NCBI GenBank assembly: GCA_903813345.2
Contig: CAIIXF020000003.1
Location: 23,203,248 to 23,267,247, forward strand
Direction of reading: 5' to 3'
From: Owenia fusiformis
Taxonomy: Eukaryota > Annelida > Polychaeta > Sabellida > Oweniidae
DNA: 64,000 nt
A model generated the notes under the pieces. It did no database searches, had not been told where the DNA came from, and saw only the letters and a list, made by a program, of their open reading frames with translations. The translations under genes were made by a program, and so were the position numbers. Each line of letters opens with the position of its first letter. Within the stretch, counting starts at the first letter, position 1. Shown here piece after piece: positions 43,983-58,900 of this stretch.

Positions 43983-46900
43983 CTATTGCACATCTGTGGG
44001 AGCAACATCATCACCCAGTTGGCTCTCAGTCTGAGATGTCTCACTGACGTCATCTTCTAGAGCATTTCCTTCGATGTTGTTATCCTCATCTGTATTGTTT
44101 ACAACCATGAGAGAAATCTTGGTGACTCCATCGGAATTTACATTTGGCATATTGTCAACTATTTTTGAGGAAGAAACATCAATTTTCAAACGTTCACTCT
44201 CTGGGTCATGGACCCCAACAAAACTTTGAGTTTGACTAGGAGTACTGTCATAAAGTTTGTTGGCAATGTTTTCTTCAGTGGTTAGCCTGGATTCATCTTT
44301 ATCAAAACTTCCTGATGCTTCTGTTTGTGCATAACTTGAATCTATTTTCTGTTTCTCCACCTTCTCACCCCCAATTGCAATATCCATCCCACTTGCCTCA
44401 CCACAACGATATCCCGGGGCTATATCAAGTAGTTCATGCTCAATGATTGGTTCAATGTCTTGCTCACTTAAACTCTGTTGACTTCTTGGTGAATCATTGT
44501 CATTATCAACAGGAACTTCATCAACTAAATCCTTCTCGGTAAACTCCTTATCAAATATATCACTTGATGTTCTCAGTATTGGATCACTTCGATCGAAACT
44601 TTCAACACGTTTCAACCTTGATGGTTTAAAGTTCTGAATACTCAACTGATGCTTGAGTACAAAGTCTAGCCTAGGGGAGCTACGATCGCGTGTTATAGTA
44701 CGACGTAGTTTATGTTTAGCGTCAAATTTTTTGATTGATTTTGTGATTTGCTGTAGTTGTTTTATGTCTTTTTCCTCAAATGCAGCAAACAGTTCCTTTA
44801 TACTAAGTCTCTGAACCTCTGAACCTGAAATTAAACAGAATGGAGTCTTATCTAGCATGAAAATATGAGCAGTGACGTTTAAAGGCCAGGATAGTAATGC
44901 ACCGTCAACAAATATATCTAAAGTTATTGTTATAGTCTATAACATAATATTGTCAAAACAAACATGCCTTCATGCAATTTCACATTAGATTACATCACAC
45001 AAATTTTTATTCAACATTTTTGAATGTTTCACTAAAACAATTTTTATAAAAACTTAAGAATTAAAGCTCCAAACAAAAGCAAAAAGGGGATTAATGTGAC
45101 AAAACATCACCACCTGGTATGTTAATGCAAATGGCTACAAAAATAAAACAATTTGCAACAGATGGCAAACGCACCAATGGATGATTCTAACTAATGCATC
45201 AATGGGTGATTCTATTTAATGCACCAATGGGTGATTCTATTTAATGCACCAATGGGTGATTTCTATTTAATGCACCAATGGGTGATTTCTATTTAATGCA
45301 CCAATGGGTGATTCTATTTAAAGCACCAATGGATGATTCTATTTAATGCATTAATGGGTGATTCTATTTAATGCACCAATGGGTGATTTCTATTTAATGC
45401 ACCAATGGGTGATTTCTATTTAATGCACCAATGGATGATTCTAACTAATGCATCAATGGGTGATTCTATTTAATGCACCAATGGGTGATTCTATTTAATG
45501 CACCAATGGGTGATTTCTATTTAATGCACCAATGGGTGATTTCTATTTAATGCACCAATGGGTGATTCTATTTAAAGCACCAATGGATGATTCTATTTAA
45601 TGCATTAATGGGTGATTCTATTTAATGCACCAATGGGTGATTTCTATTTAATGCACCAATGGGTGATTTCTATTTAATGCATCAATGGGTGATTCTATTT
45701 AATGCACCAATGGGTGATTCTATTTAATGCACCAATGGGTGATTTTATTTAATGCACCAATGGGTGATTCTATTTAATGCACCAATGGGTGATTCTAATA
45801 AATGCACCAATGGATGATTCTATTTAATGCACCAATGGGTGATTCTATTTAATGCACCAATGGGTGATTCTAATAAATGCACCAATGGATGATTCTATTT
45901 AATGCACCAATGGGTGATTCTATTTAATGCACCAATGGGTGATTCTAATAAATGCACCAATGGGTGATTCTATTTAATGCATTAATGGGTGATTCTATTT
46001 TATGCACCAATCAGTGATTTTATTTAATGCATCAATTCTAATATACATGTACTTAATAAATAAATAAACCCTTAATTAGTCAAAATACGGTAAGCAGCCC
46101 TGAGCCTGCAAGCAACAGCAAAGCTCTGACTGTTGTTAGTCAACACATTCAATTTGCCATCATTACATTTACATGTACATTGTATAAACCAACAAAGTCT
46201 AAGCTTACACTTATTTTAAATCTAACAACCATTCTAGAGGTGAGAATGTGTTGGCGTATGTACAACTGCCGCTCTTACAAGCTCTCCGTGTCCACAAAGC
46301 TTTAAGCTTTTACCTCAAACAGACACTACAATAACACCAGACACAGGATGTCCCACAGGAGGTCACGCCATACCATCAAGATACGACACATTTCCATCCC
46401 CACTACTCCCACTAGTTGTATTATGCCCTAAGTATTGTGAATATGGCTCAAGGTCTTTGAGAAGTCCTTTAAGGCTCACTGAGCGCTTTTTTATGTTCAA
46501 AGGAAGGCCAAACCCTGCTCAGAAATAAGTTTTCAATTTTATAACGAATGGATCATATCATCTTCTTGGTTACCATAACAACGGTAAAAAATATCAAGTC
46601 ATAGATATACACTAATGATATGACACTGTGAAGGAAAATTGTACATATTTGTGCAGAAGTTTTTGAATGACCCTAATAATTTCCATATTTTTTCTGAAAG
46701 TTTTCAGAACCAACAAAATATAACTAAATACTGGTGCCACCTACCTTTCCTTGACACCTTTGCTCCATCTGCTTGTTGCCATGGAGGGTCAAGGTCATCA
46801 TGCTCCTCGACCAGCTTCAAGGCATTGTCAAGTAGCTTAATTATTGCATCATTCTGAAAGTATTTCAATATTTTAGCCTTATCATAATCCTGGCTCCATA

Positions 46901-49900
46901 TAAAATATATGGGCAAATGTTTTAAATATGAGGCCAAATGTTTTAAATATGTAGCCCAGTGTTTTAAATGTGTCGTCAAGTATATTAAATATGTGGTCCA
47001 ACGGTTTAAATTTATGTGGCCCTGAATGTTTTCAATATGTGGTCCAATGTTTACCTGAGCTAGTTGCATAGGCATCAGTTGTTGTCTATTCCTGGCACCA
47101 GGTACTGCGCCATGTTGCAGTAATAGGTTAACAATGGATATATGGTGCCACTTAGCAGCCTCATGTAGGGGGGTATTGCCACGCTGGTTGGTTTGATTTA
47201 TGGACGCACCATGCTGGAAAGTGTTTTGCGAGTAATTAGAGTGGGAGAGATGGAGCCACTACATACTCCCTAATTTTTACTATAAATCATTGTTTCGGGA
47301 TTTTACACATGATAAGGTTATCTATTATCTACAACTTATTCATGTTTGAGTTTTTCCAAGCCGAAGAGTAAATAATTTGTGTCATAATAGAATTTCAATT
47401 TACAGAGATTTCAGTTTATATTGTTTGGAATGATGAAAAAATGTTTAATCAATTTACAGTTCACTTTCCTTGAGTTTATACTAAATAAAACGTGAGTCAT
47501 TCAATATTTTTTCATGAGTTATTTCTGTAGTTAATAGTTATACCTTTAATAGAACCTCAGCTGGACCTTCGCAGCCATTCAGGGCGCAGTAATGCAGGGG
47601 CGTGTCACCTCGAACATCTTTGATATTTATCTTAGCACCATGAATTAATAATAGAGAAACAATCTGCAAAACATAAATCTGATAATTTAAAGTGTGTAAT
47701 TTAAACTGCTTAAGTGGAATACCTTTGGTACCTCTTAAAAGTGTTTCACTTGGGAGGCGTTCCATTTACAGAGGGTCATTTAAAATAAGTCAATAAGTCT
47801 AAATTATATAGCTTGGCTGCGCCCTCAGCCAATTCTCATAACGTAGCAGATGGAGGGAGATTAACAATTATAAAGCACTTAGTAAATAAATGTTTAAGAA
47901 ATGAGTAATCTCACTTTAAGGTAGGCCCATTGCAAATAGGTTTGCACAATGACATCATAAGCAAACAGGTTCAAAAGTTGTCACACTGAGTCTACCTTAA
48001 AAACATTAAAAGCCTTGTAGCGTATACCTTTGGCATGTTCATTTGGCAAGCAAGATGTAATGCGGAACACTGACTTGTCCGAGTTTTTGCATCTATATCA
48101 GCACCTTTACGAATCAAGATGGTTGACATATCTTCGTAACCATGGAGAGCAGCAACATGGAGTGGAGAAAAACCATCGCTATTGGTTGAATTGATGTGGA
48201 GACCATCTGATGTCACAGAAGAGTTCCTCTGTAAATATAAATAAATTTAACCCCTTGAATACAACTGTAAACAAATTTTGGATTTTATGAGTCACAGGAT
48301 TTTGAAAGTGAGCCAAATGTAAAGGCCTTCAACTGTTTCGTAAGTCCAAAGAAAATATAAATAAAGACTGACTTGCAGTCATTTTAATAAAATGATGTCA
48401 ACATTTCTCTTTCATTCATTACAATGATCACTATTCACATTGAACTCTTTGAACAATCAGAATCCAGTAATTCAAATTAAATGAATTATTAACAAAACAT
48501 ATCAGAACGTAACTGCAGTGTTTGAGAAAATCCCTCAGCTCTGGTATATCTTTATTGCAAGGGTCAGCTGTCCCTTAAGCATGGAAACTTGGCTCCATTA
48601 CCATAACAACCATCAATACCTTCTATTTACTTCCTGGTTCCTTAATTTACCCTTATATAATATTTGTGTCTGAAAGCAAAAGTTATCAGACCCGTAGCCA
48701 GCTGTGCCAAGGGGGGTTCACTTTAAAAAAAAATTCCATGTGGGTCACATTTGACAAGCAAAAAATGGCCAAAACCACTTGAAAAGTGCTCATAAAAGTG
48801 AAACACTGCATGATTTTGAAATGTGGGGGGGGGGTTATACAATATATAATCTAATCTAATCAAATTATATCATTTTTCTGGCATTCTTATACAATTGTAA
48901 ATAATATGAGTTGGTGATTCATTCATTTCCATTTGCTAATTCTCCTTATTGTCAATTTCATGTTTTCACTTTCTTTTAATCAATAGAAAATTATTAAATC
49001 ATTCACAAAAATGAGCTAATTCTCTTTTGGAAAAAATGGAAGCTGTGTTCTTTCTGTTCAGTATTTAACGCGAGTTCTTCAAGAAATAATGTTCTTCAAG
49101 AGATAATGGGGAGGGGAGCTGATGCCAATATAGCCACTTAATTGGTCCACAAAAAATTCTCAACAAAACACACGGTGATCAAAACAAACAAACAAACAAT
49201 CAAATAACAAACAAACAAACAAACAATTAACATCAAAGACAAGACAGTGCTAATGCCAAAATAAATAGTCTTGCTTCAAAACCCTGGACCCCTCTCATCT
49301 ACTTTACTACTTGTTGAAGAAGAGGGGGGGGGGGGTCTTATAAGATAAATTATTTCACCGGGAATTGCTTCCTTCACCTCTGACTAAGCCATCTGCACTT
49401 GAGGCCCACATAGAGATAATATAGTACTATTTCATCAGTCTCCCCCTTGCTAATCAATATTACATGGGGAGAGATAACTGACAAGTCATGTCTTCAAACT
49501 AAGCCATGAAAAGTAAACGAAAGTCAGATTGTAAGTGACTAATATAAAACCCAATTTTGGATGTTATTTCAATGAGCAGGTTTTCAAGAAGATATATTTA
49601 GACTTTCTTGTAGCTTTCTAGCTTGGTAATATTTTCAAGGGGTTCTTTCCAGGTGCTACAAAGTCTCTGAGCATCTTCAATAACATACTGCAACCTTACT
49701 AAAATCTTCAGTGGGTGTTAATAATTCTCAATTTTGAAGAGCAGATTATCTCGGAGTGACAAGTCCAGTTGTTTTAATAGGAGATTATCCAATAATTTTA
49801 TCACTGATCATTCCAATATAAACAGTCAGACATCACAAAAGTACTGAGCTGGAAATTACAAGATAGTGCACGAGTGAGTGAAATATTAAAATGTGAAACT

Positions 49901-52900
49901 GAGATAAAGAGATTTAAGTGGAATTGCCATGGAATAAAGGCAGTGAAATGATGAAATCGAAATTTTCTAAATCAGCACTATACAGTACATAGAAAAACCA
50001 CAAAATCAGTGTGTAAAGGAGAGACAATAAAAGAACAAAGCCAACTGGCATAAAATGTTTTAAAATACAGGATTTTTCTCTCAGCTGTTTGAGGTTTTGA
50101 AATCAAGTAACTGAATATGATGGTAACAAAAATACTAATTCCTTTACTCCTCATAACCACACTACATATCTCGGGTAGGCCAAATAGACATAGAAAGAAT
50201 TTGAGACACCAACATGGAAAGAAAACGAGACACCAACATCTGAAAAATCCAAGAACCAAACAGGAACATGTATTAAAGCCATTAAAGCCAAGGATTAGAC
50301 TTCGCATAACCAGGGACTTTCTTCCCATTGATGATAAGACCAATACTAATAAAGAACAAAGGGATTCGGGACTTATATCTCCATGGCGTCCACTTGTAGG
50401 ACCAAAAAAACTGGTCCAAAAATGTGACAATGCTGAGAAGATTTTTAGCAGTGATGAAAAGGGTATTTCATTAAGGGAGGCTCAACGTAAGGCTTCTGCT
50501 TCTGGAACTGAGGTATATGTCATATCTTTCTATTATAAAGAGAGACGATCCGTTATGTCTTGTTTTCTCTGTTAAACCTAAGAATATTTTGAAAGTTTAA
50601 AAAAAGGGTGAGTGCATGTTTTAACATCCCATAAAAGGTCAAAGTTCGTTGTATTGAATCTGATCCGGGGTCACCTCCTTTGTCCATAAATAGGTTGCCT
50701 TATATAAAGCATGTTTGGAGACTTTCTGTGCCTTTTGATGGTCTGTCAAAAATAACTGTACCGACAAGGATTTCCCTCAAGGAGTGCCCTACAGGTTAAT
50801 ATTATGCACATATAGTACTAATATAATTGTTAATTTGTGAATACATATATGTAGTCTAGGAAGCACATACAAAAAGGTTGACATGCAGTAGGTACAGTAG
50901 GTGGCACATCAATGTAAGCAATTATTTCATAATGGTATGAATGCTAAAAACTTGGCTAGCACCTTGTAAAATAAATATTTTTTCAGAACAATATTTTCTT
51001 AACAGTAATTATGTCTTACTTAAATCATTGAACTTATAAGAATGTATTTCTAGGATTGGGTTAAATCAAGAAAACACAATGTTTTGGACCGGATGGATCC
51101 TTTGTACAGTATGAGTCCTAGTGTTGGCGGGAACAGGGGGCCAGCTGGACAGGTGAAAAATAGTGATTATGATGACAATATCTACAGTTTCTTCACATGT
51201 AATGTATGTGAAACGTGAGTACCAAACTATGCAAAAAATATATGTGAAACATGAGTACCAAACTATGGAAATTATATATGTGAAACGTAAGTGCAATAAG
51301 TACAAAAATATGCAATATAATTTATGTGAAATGTAAGTACAAAACTATGCAATGTAATCTACATGTAAATGAATCATTAGTACAAAACTATGCAATGTGA
51401 TCAATGGGATACGTGAGTACAAAACTATGCAACATAATCTATGTGAAACGCGAGTACAAAACTATGCAATGAAACTGTGTGAAATGTAAGTACAAAACTA
51501 TGCAATACTAGAAAAACAGCAACTCCACGGAGTAGCAAATCCCACCGAACAAAACATGTTTTGATAAGAAATATAACACAATTTTTAAAGTATATGTGAA
51601 GTTTATATTTATATTTATTGAATGCTGGTGATAGTAACTGCTAACATTGAAAGATGTCATGGTTTATTGGAGGAATCAGGATCAACGCTAAAGAAAAGGT
51701 AGCGGCCATTTAAAATTTGAGCCAAATCCATCCACTGGTATTTGAATTATCAAAGATTGTGTTTTTATGAAACATGTTTGCCATTTTGAAATTCAGCAGT
51801 CATATTTAGATTTCTTCTTTAGCAGTGCTCCTACGTCCCAATGTATCAGCATATACAATTTAATCCAAATCCGTCAACTGGAACTTGAGTTATCAAGGAT
51901 TACATGTTTAATGAAAAATGGGGGAGATTTCGATAAATAGCAGCCACCTTGAAAATTTCTTCTCAAGCAGAGCTCCTTTATCTCTAGGCATCAGTATATA
52001 AAATTAGAACCAAATCTGTCCATCTGGTATTTGAATTATCAAAGATTACCTTTTTTTATGAAAAATGGCCGCCATTTTGAAATATGGTGGCCATCTTGAA
52101 AATGTCTTCTTGAGCAAGGATCCTTTGTACCAAAGCAACAGCATATAAAATTTGATCCAAATCCATTCAATGGTTTTTGAGTTATCAAAGATAACGTTTT
52201 TTAAGAAAAATGGTCGCCATTTTGAAATATGGTGGCCATCTTGAAAATGTCTTCTTCAGCAAGGCTCCTTTGTACCAGGGCAACAGCATATAAATTTGAA
52301 CCAAATCCATCCACTAGTATTTGAGTTATCAAAGATTATGTTTTTTTCGAAAAATGGCCGCCATTTTGAATTTAGTGACCATATTAAAAATTTCTTATCG
52401 AGCAGAGGTCCTACGAACGGACCGACGAACGGACGAACGGATGGACGGTCGGCTTTTCTATATACCCCTCGAACTTCGTTCGGTGGGATAATAATCTACA
52501 TGTATATGAATCATTAGTACAAAACTATGCAATGTGATCTATGGGATATGTGAGTACAAAACTATGCAATGTGATGATTGTAAAAACATGAGTACAAAAC
52601 TGTGCAATGTGATCTATGTGATTCGTGAGTATTAAACTATGCAATGTGATGAATGTGAAAAATTGTGTTCAAGACTGTGTCATGTGATGCATTTGGACAT
52701 ATGATTACGAGACTTTACAATGTGATTGATGTGAAAAAATGAGTACAAAACTATGCAATATTATTATTCAATGCTTTATTGTACTAAAAATCCCTTTCGG
52801 GTGAGTGTACAGCAAATAAACATGATAAAATAAAAATTAAACTATACATACAATTACAATAACATACAATGCAAATTTTACATGGCATATAATGACAATA

Positions 52901-55900
52901 TAATGTATGTGAAATGTGAAATGTGAGTACAAAACTATGCAATATAATATATGTGAAAAAATGAGTACAAAACTATGCAATATAATGTATGTGAAAAAAT
53001 GAGTACAAAACTATGCAATATAATATATGTGAAAAAATGAGTACAAAACTATGCAATATAATGCATGTGAAAAAAATGAGTACAAAACTAAGCAATGTGA
53101 TGTATGTGAAAAAATGAGTACAAAATGATGCATCATTGCAAATAATCTTTACTGTAACAATCCCCTACATTGCAATACATAACTACTGAGACTAAACTTT
53201 TTCACAACTGTCTAATACCACAATATCACCAGAAGTAAAAAGTAGTTTTGAACTAGATAAAAATTTAAACCAGGAGATCTCTAAATAAGCTATATAAAAT
53301 ATCTGCCTTTAATGATAAGTTCCTAGATAACCCACTTTGCTCAAACATCTTGCCAGCTACCAAAAGCTAGAAATTAGCACAGGATTTACACTGATTACTC
53401 TAGCAGATACATTTTGAAACATGTCAGTAACTACAAGGCTGGTTTTCCAGCTATTTCTAATTCTCAAAGCTATACCCAACTGTGAAACAAATGGATCATT
53501 ATCTGAAACTTCTATGGAAACTTTACTTAACAGTACACAAGGAATTTTTCATAGTACAAAACATAATTCAACAATTGAATCTGCAAGATATCAAATTAGA
53601 TTAGAACAATTTTCAGAGGGGTACTTTAGAATATTTAGTCATACAGGCAGGGGTAGTAGGCCTGGTCAAGGAGGAGATAGGATACATGCACAGCAGGGAT
53701 TTATACCTGTTCGATGGACAGGGAGACATAGTAGGTAGTGAGGTAGCACCGAAAAATGTACCCGCTTCTGAACAAATTGAAATTACTTGTTTCTTATGTA
53801 TTTTTATGTGATACTTCAGAAAATCTTTGTCTGACGCGCCATATCTGGGGCAAAAGTTGTCAAAATTGGGTTTTTGACCCTAAAAAGGAAAATTACAGGG
53901 GGTACATTAACATCATTGAATAATTCATTCAGGTAGTCTTCAATCATCATAATGATTTTATTGAGAGTTGATGAGATCATTTTAAGGTAGTATGCAAACT
54001 TTCAATGGTCTGTCACTCATGGTTGCCATGGAAACCACAATTTTTGCTGAGAAAATCCTTAATTTTGGTAAAACCTGTACCTGTACATAATATAGAATGT
54101 GGATTATTTTTCAAATCAACAGATATCAGAACATTTTAGCACTCTAAAAATCACCAGGGCTGTCCAAACATTTGTTTAAAGAGAAAGAATATTGCAATTT
54201 ATATGCCTGGTAAGTGTCAAAGACCATACAATTACATAAGTGGTCAAAAGTGGGCGTCGCCCTCATAATAGTAGTTGATTGCCATTCTCTATAAATACAG
54301 AGTTTTACTTGACTTTTGAGATACATTTATATTGAATTTCTTTGGTCATACTTAATATCAAGCATTTTTACATCTAAGTGTTATAGTTATTGCATGGGGA
54401 TACAGGGGGAGGGGGGAGGGGGGGTAGTAACAGAATTGGGAGGGGGCAGAGCTTATCAGCCTTAAGTGTAAATATCATCTACATGGTTCTAGATTTCATA
54501 GGGTACAGCTTCTGGGTCTTATTATATTCATCTCAATATAGAAGATATTAGAATTTACATGGTTGGTAAGTGTCAAAGACCATAGAATTACACATGTGAT
54601 CAAAAGTGGGCGTCGCCCTAATCATAGTATATGGTTCATTCTCTATAAATACAGAGTTTAACTTGACTTTTGAAGTACATTTACTTAAAAACATCTTTGA
54701 TTTATACTTAATGTCAAGCATTTCTGGTAAGTTATATATGTACATCTAATTGTAATAGTTATTGTCTGGGGGTGGAGGAGGGGGGGAGAGTAACAGAATT
54801 GGAAATGGGCAGAGCTAATAAGCCTTAAATGTAAATCTCATTTATTTAGTTCTGGATTTCAAGGGGTGCATCTTCTGGGTCTTCTTCACTTCTGGGTCTT
54901 CTTCATCTCAATATATGGGATATTCCAATTTACATGATTGGTAAGTGTCAAAGACCATACAATTACATAAGTGATCAAAAGTGGGTGTTGCTCTAACAAT
55001 AGTAGATAATTTATTCTCTATGAATATGGAGTTTAACTTGACTTTAAGATTTATTTTTTAAATTAAAACTTCTTTGATTACATTTAGTATTGTAATATTT
55101 ATTCCCTGTGGGGGGGCAAGGGGGGTAGTAGCAGAAATGGGAGGGGGCAGAGCCAATGGCCAGTCAGTCTTAAGTATTAATATCATAGTTTGATCATTTT
55201 CATTCACCTCCCAATGTTAATATATTAACAATATCATGTGGGAGAATATACCACTACACTTGCAGATTTGAGAGTCATTCAGTTGAGTGTATCTATATGG
55301 CGCTCCACCTTTGCCTTTTAAAAAGGTGCTATTGCTATTGCCCCTTCTGCATGGCACTTCATCTGTGAATGTGTGAAGTGCTAGGAAGGCTGCATATATG
55401 TCAGGGTCTATATTGGAGGAAATACCACTGACATCAGTCTTCATTTGTTTCCAACTCAAATATCCAGCAGCAGACTTTGCTGTATTTGCTTTTTGTTTTC
55501 ATCATCATACAAGAACTAATTCCAATCTTTAGGGACTCATGTTTTTCTACCTTAAATAGGGCAAGGTGTCCCTCCCCTCTTTCAGGTTCCTTTATAGAAT
55601 TTTTGATGTAATTATCACATACAAAAACGAATCAATCTGCAATTGTAGAATCTTGAAACAGTCTCCGCCAGATCCAGAAACAAAACTACCTTTCAAGTTG
55701 AATTATGGTTTGGGATAGTTGGGGTTTGTTTTCCTTATGACTTGTATACATTTAGAAGTTTTCTTTTTCTTGCTGGGTTCTATTACAAATTTTGGTCCTT
55801 TCCCTTTGGCACTTGTGGGTACATGTTCATGCATAGGGATGCGTTTCTCTGTTCCTGCAAGAAGTCCAGTCAGTGTTCCTAGAGCCCAAGGCACAGGGCT

Positions 55901-58900
55901 CAATAGGAACTGCAGGAGACATTCTAGGCTAATTTTATGTTCTTAAGCAAGATCGAAGCTGTTCAAAGATGTTTCATTCAGAATGTATTTGTATAAGCTT
56001 GTTCTGAGTACTTTTTTACTGTCACTGTCACTGTTGCTGCTGTAGTTTGCTGCTATAGTTTTCAATTTCATATGTTTTATTAGATCATGAAATCTTTTTT
56101 TCAACTAATCTCAGATGGTATCTCTTCATGCAATTTCCCCTTTTGACTAAAATTAGATGAGATCTGCAGCGACATCATTTGGCACAGATTTTCCTTATGA
56201 TACACCGTAGAGATGACCTTCATCCTCAATGGTAAATGTATCAAGGAAGTCTTTGATTGCGGTTTTTGTCATCTTTATGTCTTCTTCTATACTTGCTATT
56301 TGTGCCTTTCCAAGGTCATTTTGGGTGTCACACTCATCTCATCTCTAGATAATTTTCCTAAGTTGGTCTAATGAATGACTGTCTGATTGTTGTAACCATC
56401 TCATCCATATAAAGCACTTATTGTCTGTATGGCCCATATTGCAAATCCTCGTAGTGAACCACCAGGTGGACTTGAATGGAAACTAAATGACTCCATATCT
56501 TTCCAGTGGGTATTGACTGATATTCTCATACAAGAGATTGGTGATATAGCAACACTAGGAGATGAATCAGAAAATCCCAGAAGATGTACCCTATGAAAAA
56601 CTATAATACTTACACAGATGTATTTACCAGAAATGCTTGACATAAATTATAATAACAGCAGTTCAGTATAACTATGAATGTATCTCAAAAGTCAAGTTCA
56701 ATTTTGTATTTATACAAAGAACAAATCATCTACTATTGTTAGGGTGACACTCCTTTTGATCGTTTATAAATATGTAATTGTATGGTGTTTGACAAATCCT
56801 GTAAATTGTAATATCCTATATAATGAGATGAATATGAAGAAGACCCAGACGAGGTGCCCCATGAAATCCAGAACTATGCAGATGAGATTTATACTTAAGG
56901 CTGATTACCTCTGCCCCCTCCCTATTCTGTTACTACTCACCCCCATCTACCCCAGGCAAGAACTATTACAATAAGATGTGCATTACTAACCAGAAATGCT
57001 TGAAATTAAGTATAATCAAAGAAGTTGTAATGTAAATGTATCTCAAAAGTCAACTTAGACTCTGTATTTATAGAGAATGAATCTATAAGGGCGACGCCCA
57101 CTTTTGATCACTTGAGTCATTCTATGGTCTTTATACTTACCAATCATGCAGAATTATAATATCCTATATATTCAGAAGATGAACCCTATGAGCCCAGAAG
57201 ATGAACCCTATGAAATCCAGAACTATGTAGATGAAATTTATACTTAAGGGTGATTAGCTTTGCCCTCTTCCAATTCTGTTACCCCCCCCCCCCCATCTAC
57301 TCCCTCCCCAATGCAATAAGTATAACACTTACATGTACATTATTTACCAAAAATGCTTCATATTTAGTATAACCAAAGAACATCATTATAAATGTATCTC
57401 AAAAGTCAAGTAAAACTCTGTATTTTTAGAGAATGGCAATCATCTACTATGATAAGGGCGACGCCCACTTTTGATCACTTATGTAATTGTATGGTCTTTG
57501 ACACTCCCCAGTTATGTTAATTGCAATATCCTTTATATTTAAATAAATGTTTGAACTGCCCTTGTAATTTTGAAAATGCTAAAATGTTCTGATTTCTGTT
57601 GATTTGAAAAATAATCCACATTCTATATTATGTACAGGTACAGGTTTTACCAAAATTGTGGTTTTTCTCAGCAAAAATTGTGGTTTCCATGGCAACCATG
57701 AGTGACAGACCATTGAAACTTTGCATACTACCTAAAAATGATCTCATCAACTCTCGATAAAATCATTATGATGATTGAAGACCAACTGAATGAATAATTC
57801 AATGATGATAATGTACCCCCTGTAATTTTCCTTTTTAGGGTCAAAAACCCAATTTTGACAACTTTCGCCCCGGATACGGCGCATCAGACAAAAAATTTCT
57901 GAAGTATCACATAAAAATACATAAGAAACAAGTAATTTCAATTTGTTCAGAAGCGGGTACATTTTTCGGTGCTACCTCACTAACTATAGATACAACTGTT
58001 GCAAAACGTAAGTAAGGTAAGACCTGAAGAAAGCCATGAGTCAAGATGACATGCTAATTCAAAGAAAACATAGGGTGACATCTATATATATATGACTAGG
58101 ACTATTTCATTTATGAAAAAGGCAATAATTTATAATCAGTTATAATATCAGAAAATAACGACATTCTGACATTTTCATTGTTGGAAAATATCGAGTTGTA
58201 TCGCTGGGAGGCAATCCTCCTTGTAGAGAAACATAAATGAAATAAACATAAAATGTTTTTCCTTACAAACATAATTCAAATAGACAGAATGATGGATAAT
58301 TTAAAAATATAAATGCTTTACAAATTAAATTTATTTTATTACATTTTCTGTTTTTGTTAACAAGAGATGAAATATAAATAATATCTAAAATCATGAACTT
58401 CACCTCAGCCATATAAAATCCTTTAATTATATGTGTGGTAAATTGAAATATTTGAACTGTTCATTTTAATCAAATAAATTGATAATTAGTATTAGTCTGA
58501 CATATAAAGATAATTATTCAAGTCTTGAAGATGAATATTGAGTTGTCTTGTAGGCAGGTATACCACTGCATGATTAAGTAAAAATCAAGCCAACTTTATT
58601 TTTTAATATATTAATGTGCCGCATTATACAGGTAATAAAAACCAAATAACCCCAAGCTATTATGAATTGGCTGATACTAAGGCACATCTATAAAATTCTT
58701 TGAAAAATGATCTCATATTTCATTTCTTTGAAAACAGGAAGCTTATTCAATGAACCCAACCCAAAATAGGAAGTGAGATAGAAATTTATACATTCTGCCT
58801 ACTGACCTCAAGTAAAACCCATTCACCTGTTAAAATACTTCATTCAAAGAGAAACTACCAGCTATAGGTCTCAAATACTGCAGTACAATGGAGAAAATTC

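Larger units (their letters stand above)
48225..50116. other. Left part of the large ANKRD27 intron
   Basis: No exons seen. Contains a truncated GTAGCCAGG-family MITE (48688-48840) and an AAAC microsatellite (49186-49230). The promoter of the first cytokine unit should lie at its right end. Confidence 0.6.

Noticed and set aside
55217-56643. Minus-strand frames inside the 4.25-kb element as Polinton/Maverick genes
   Set aside because: Long TIRs would fit, but I could not recognise a polymerase, integrase, ATPase or capsid signature and no 6-bp duplication is visible. Left as an unclassified element; a profile search of the interior would decide.
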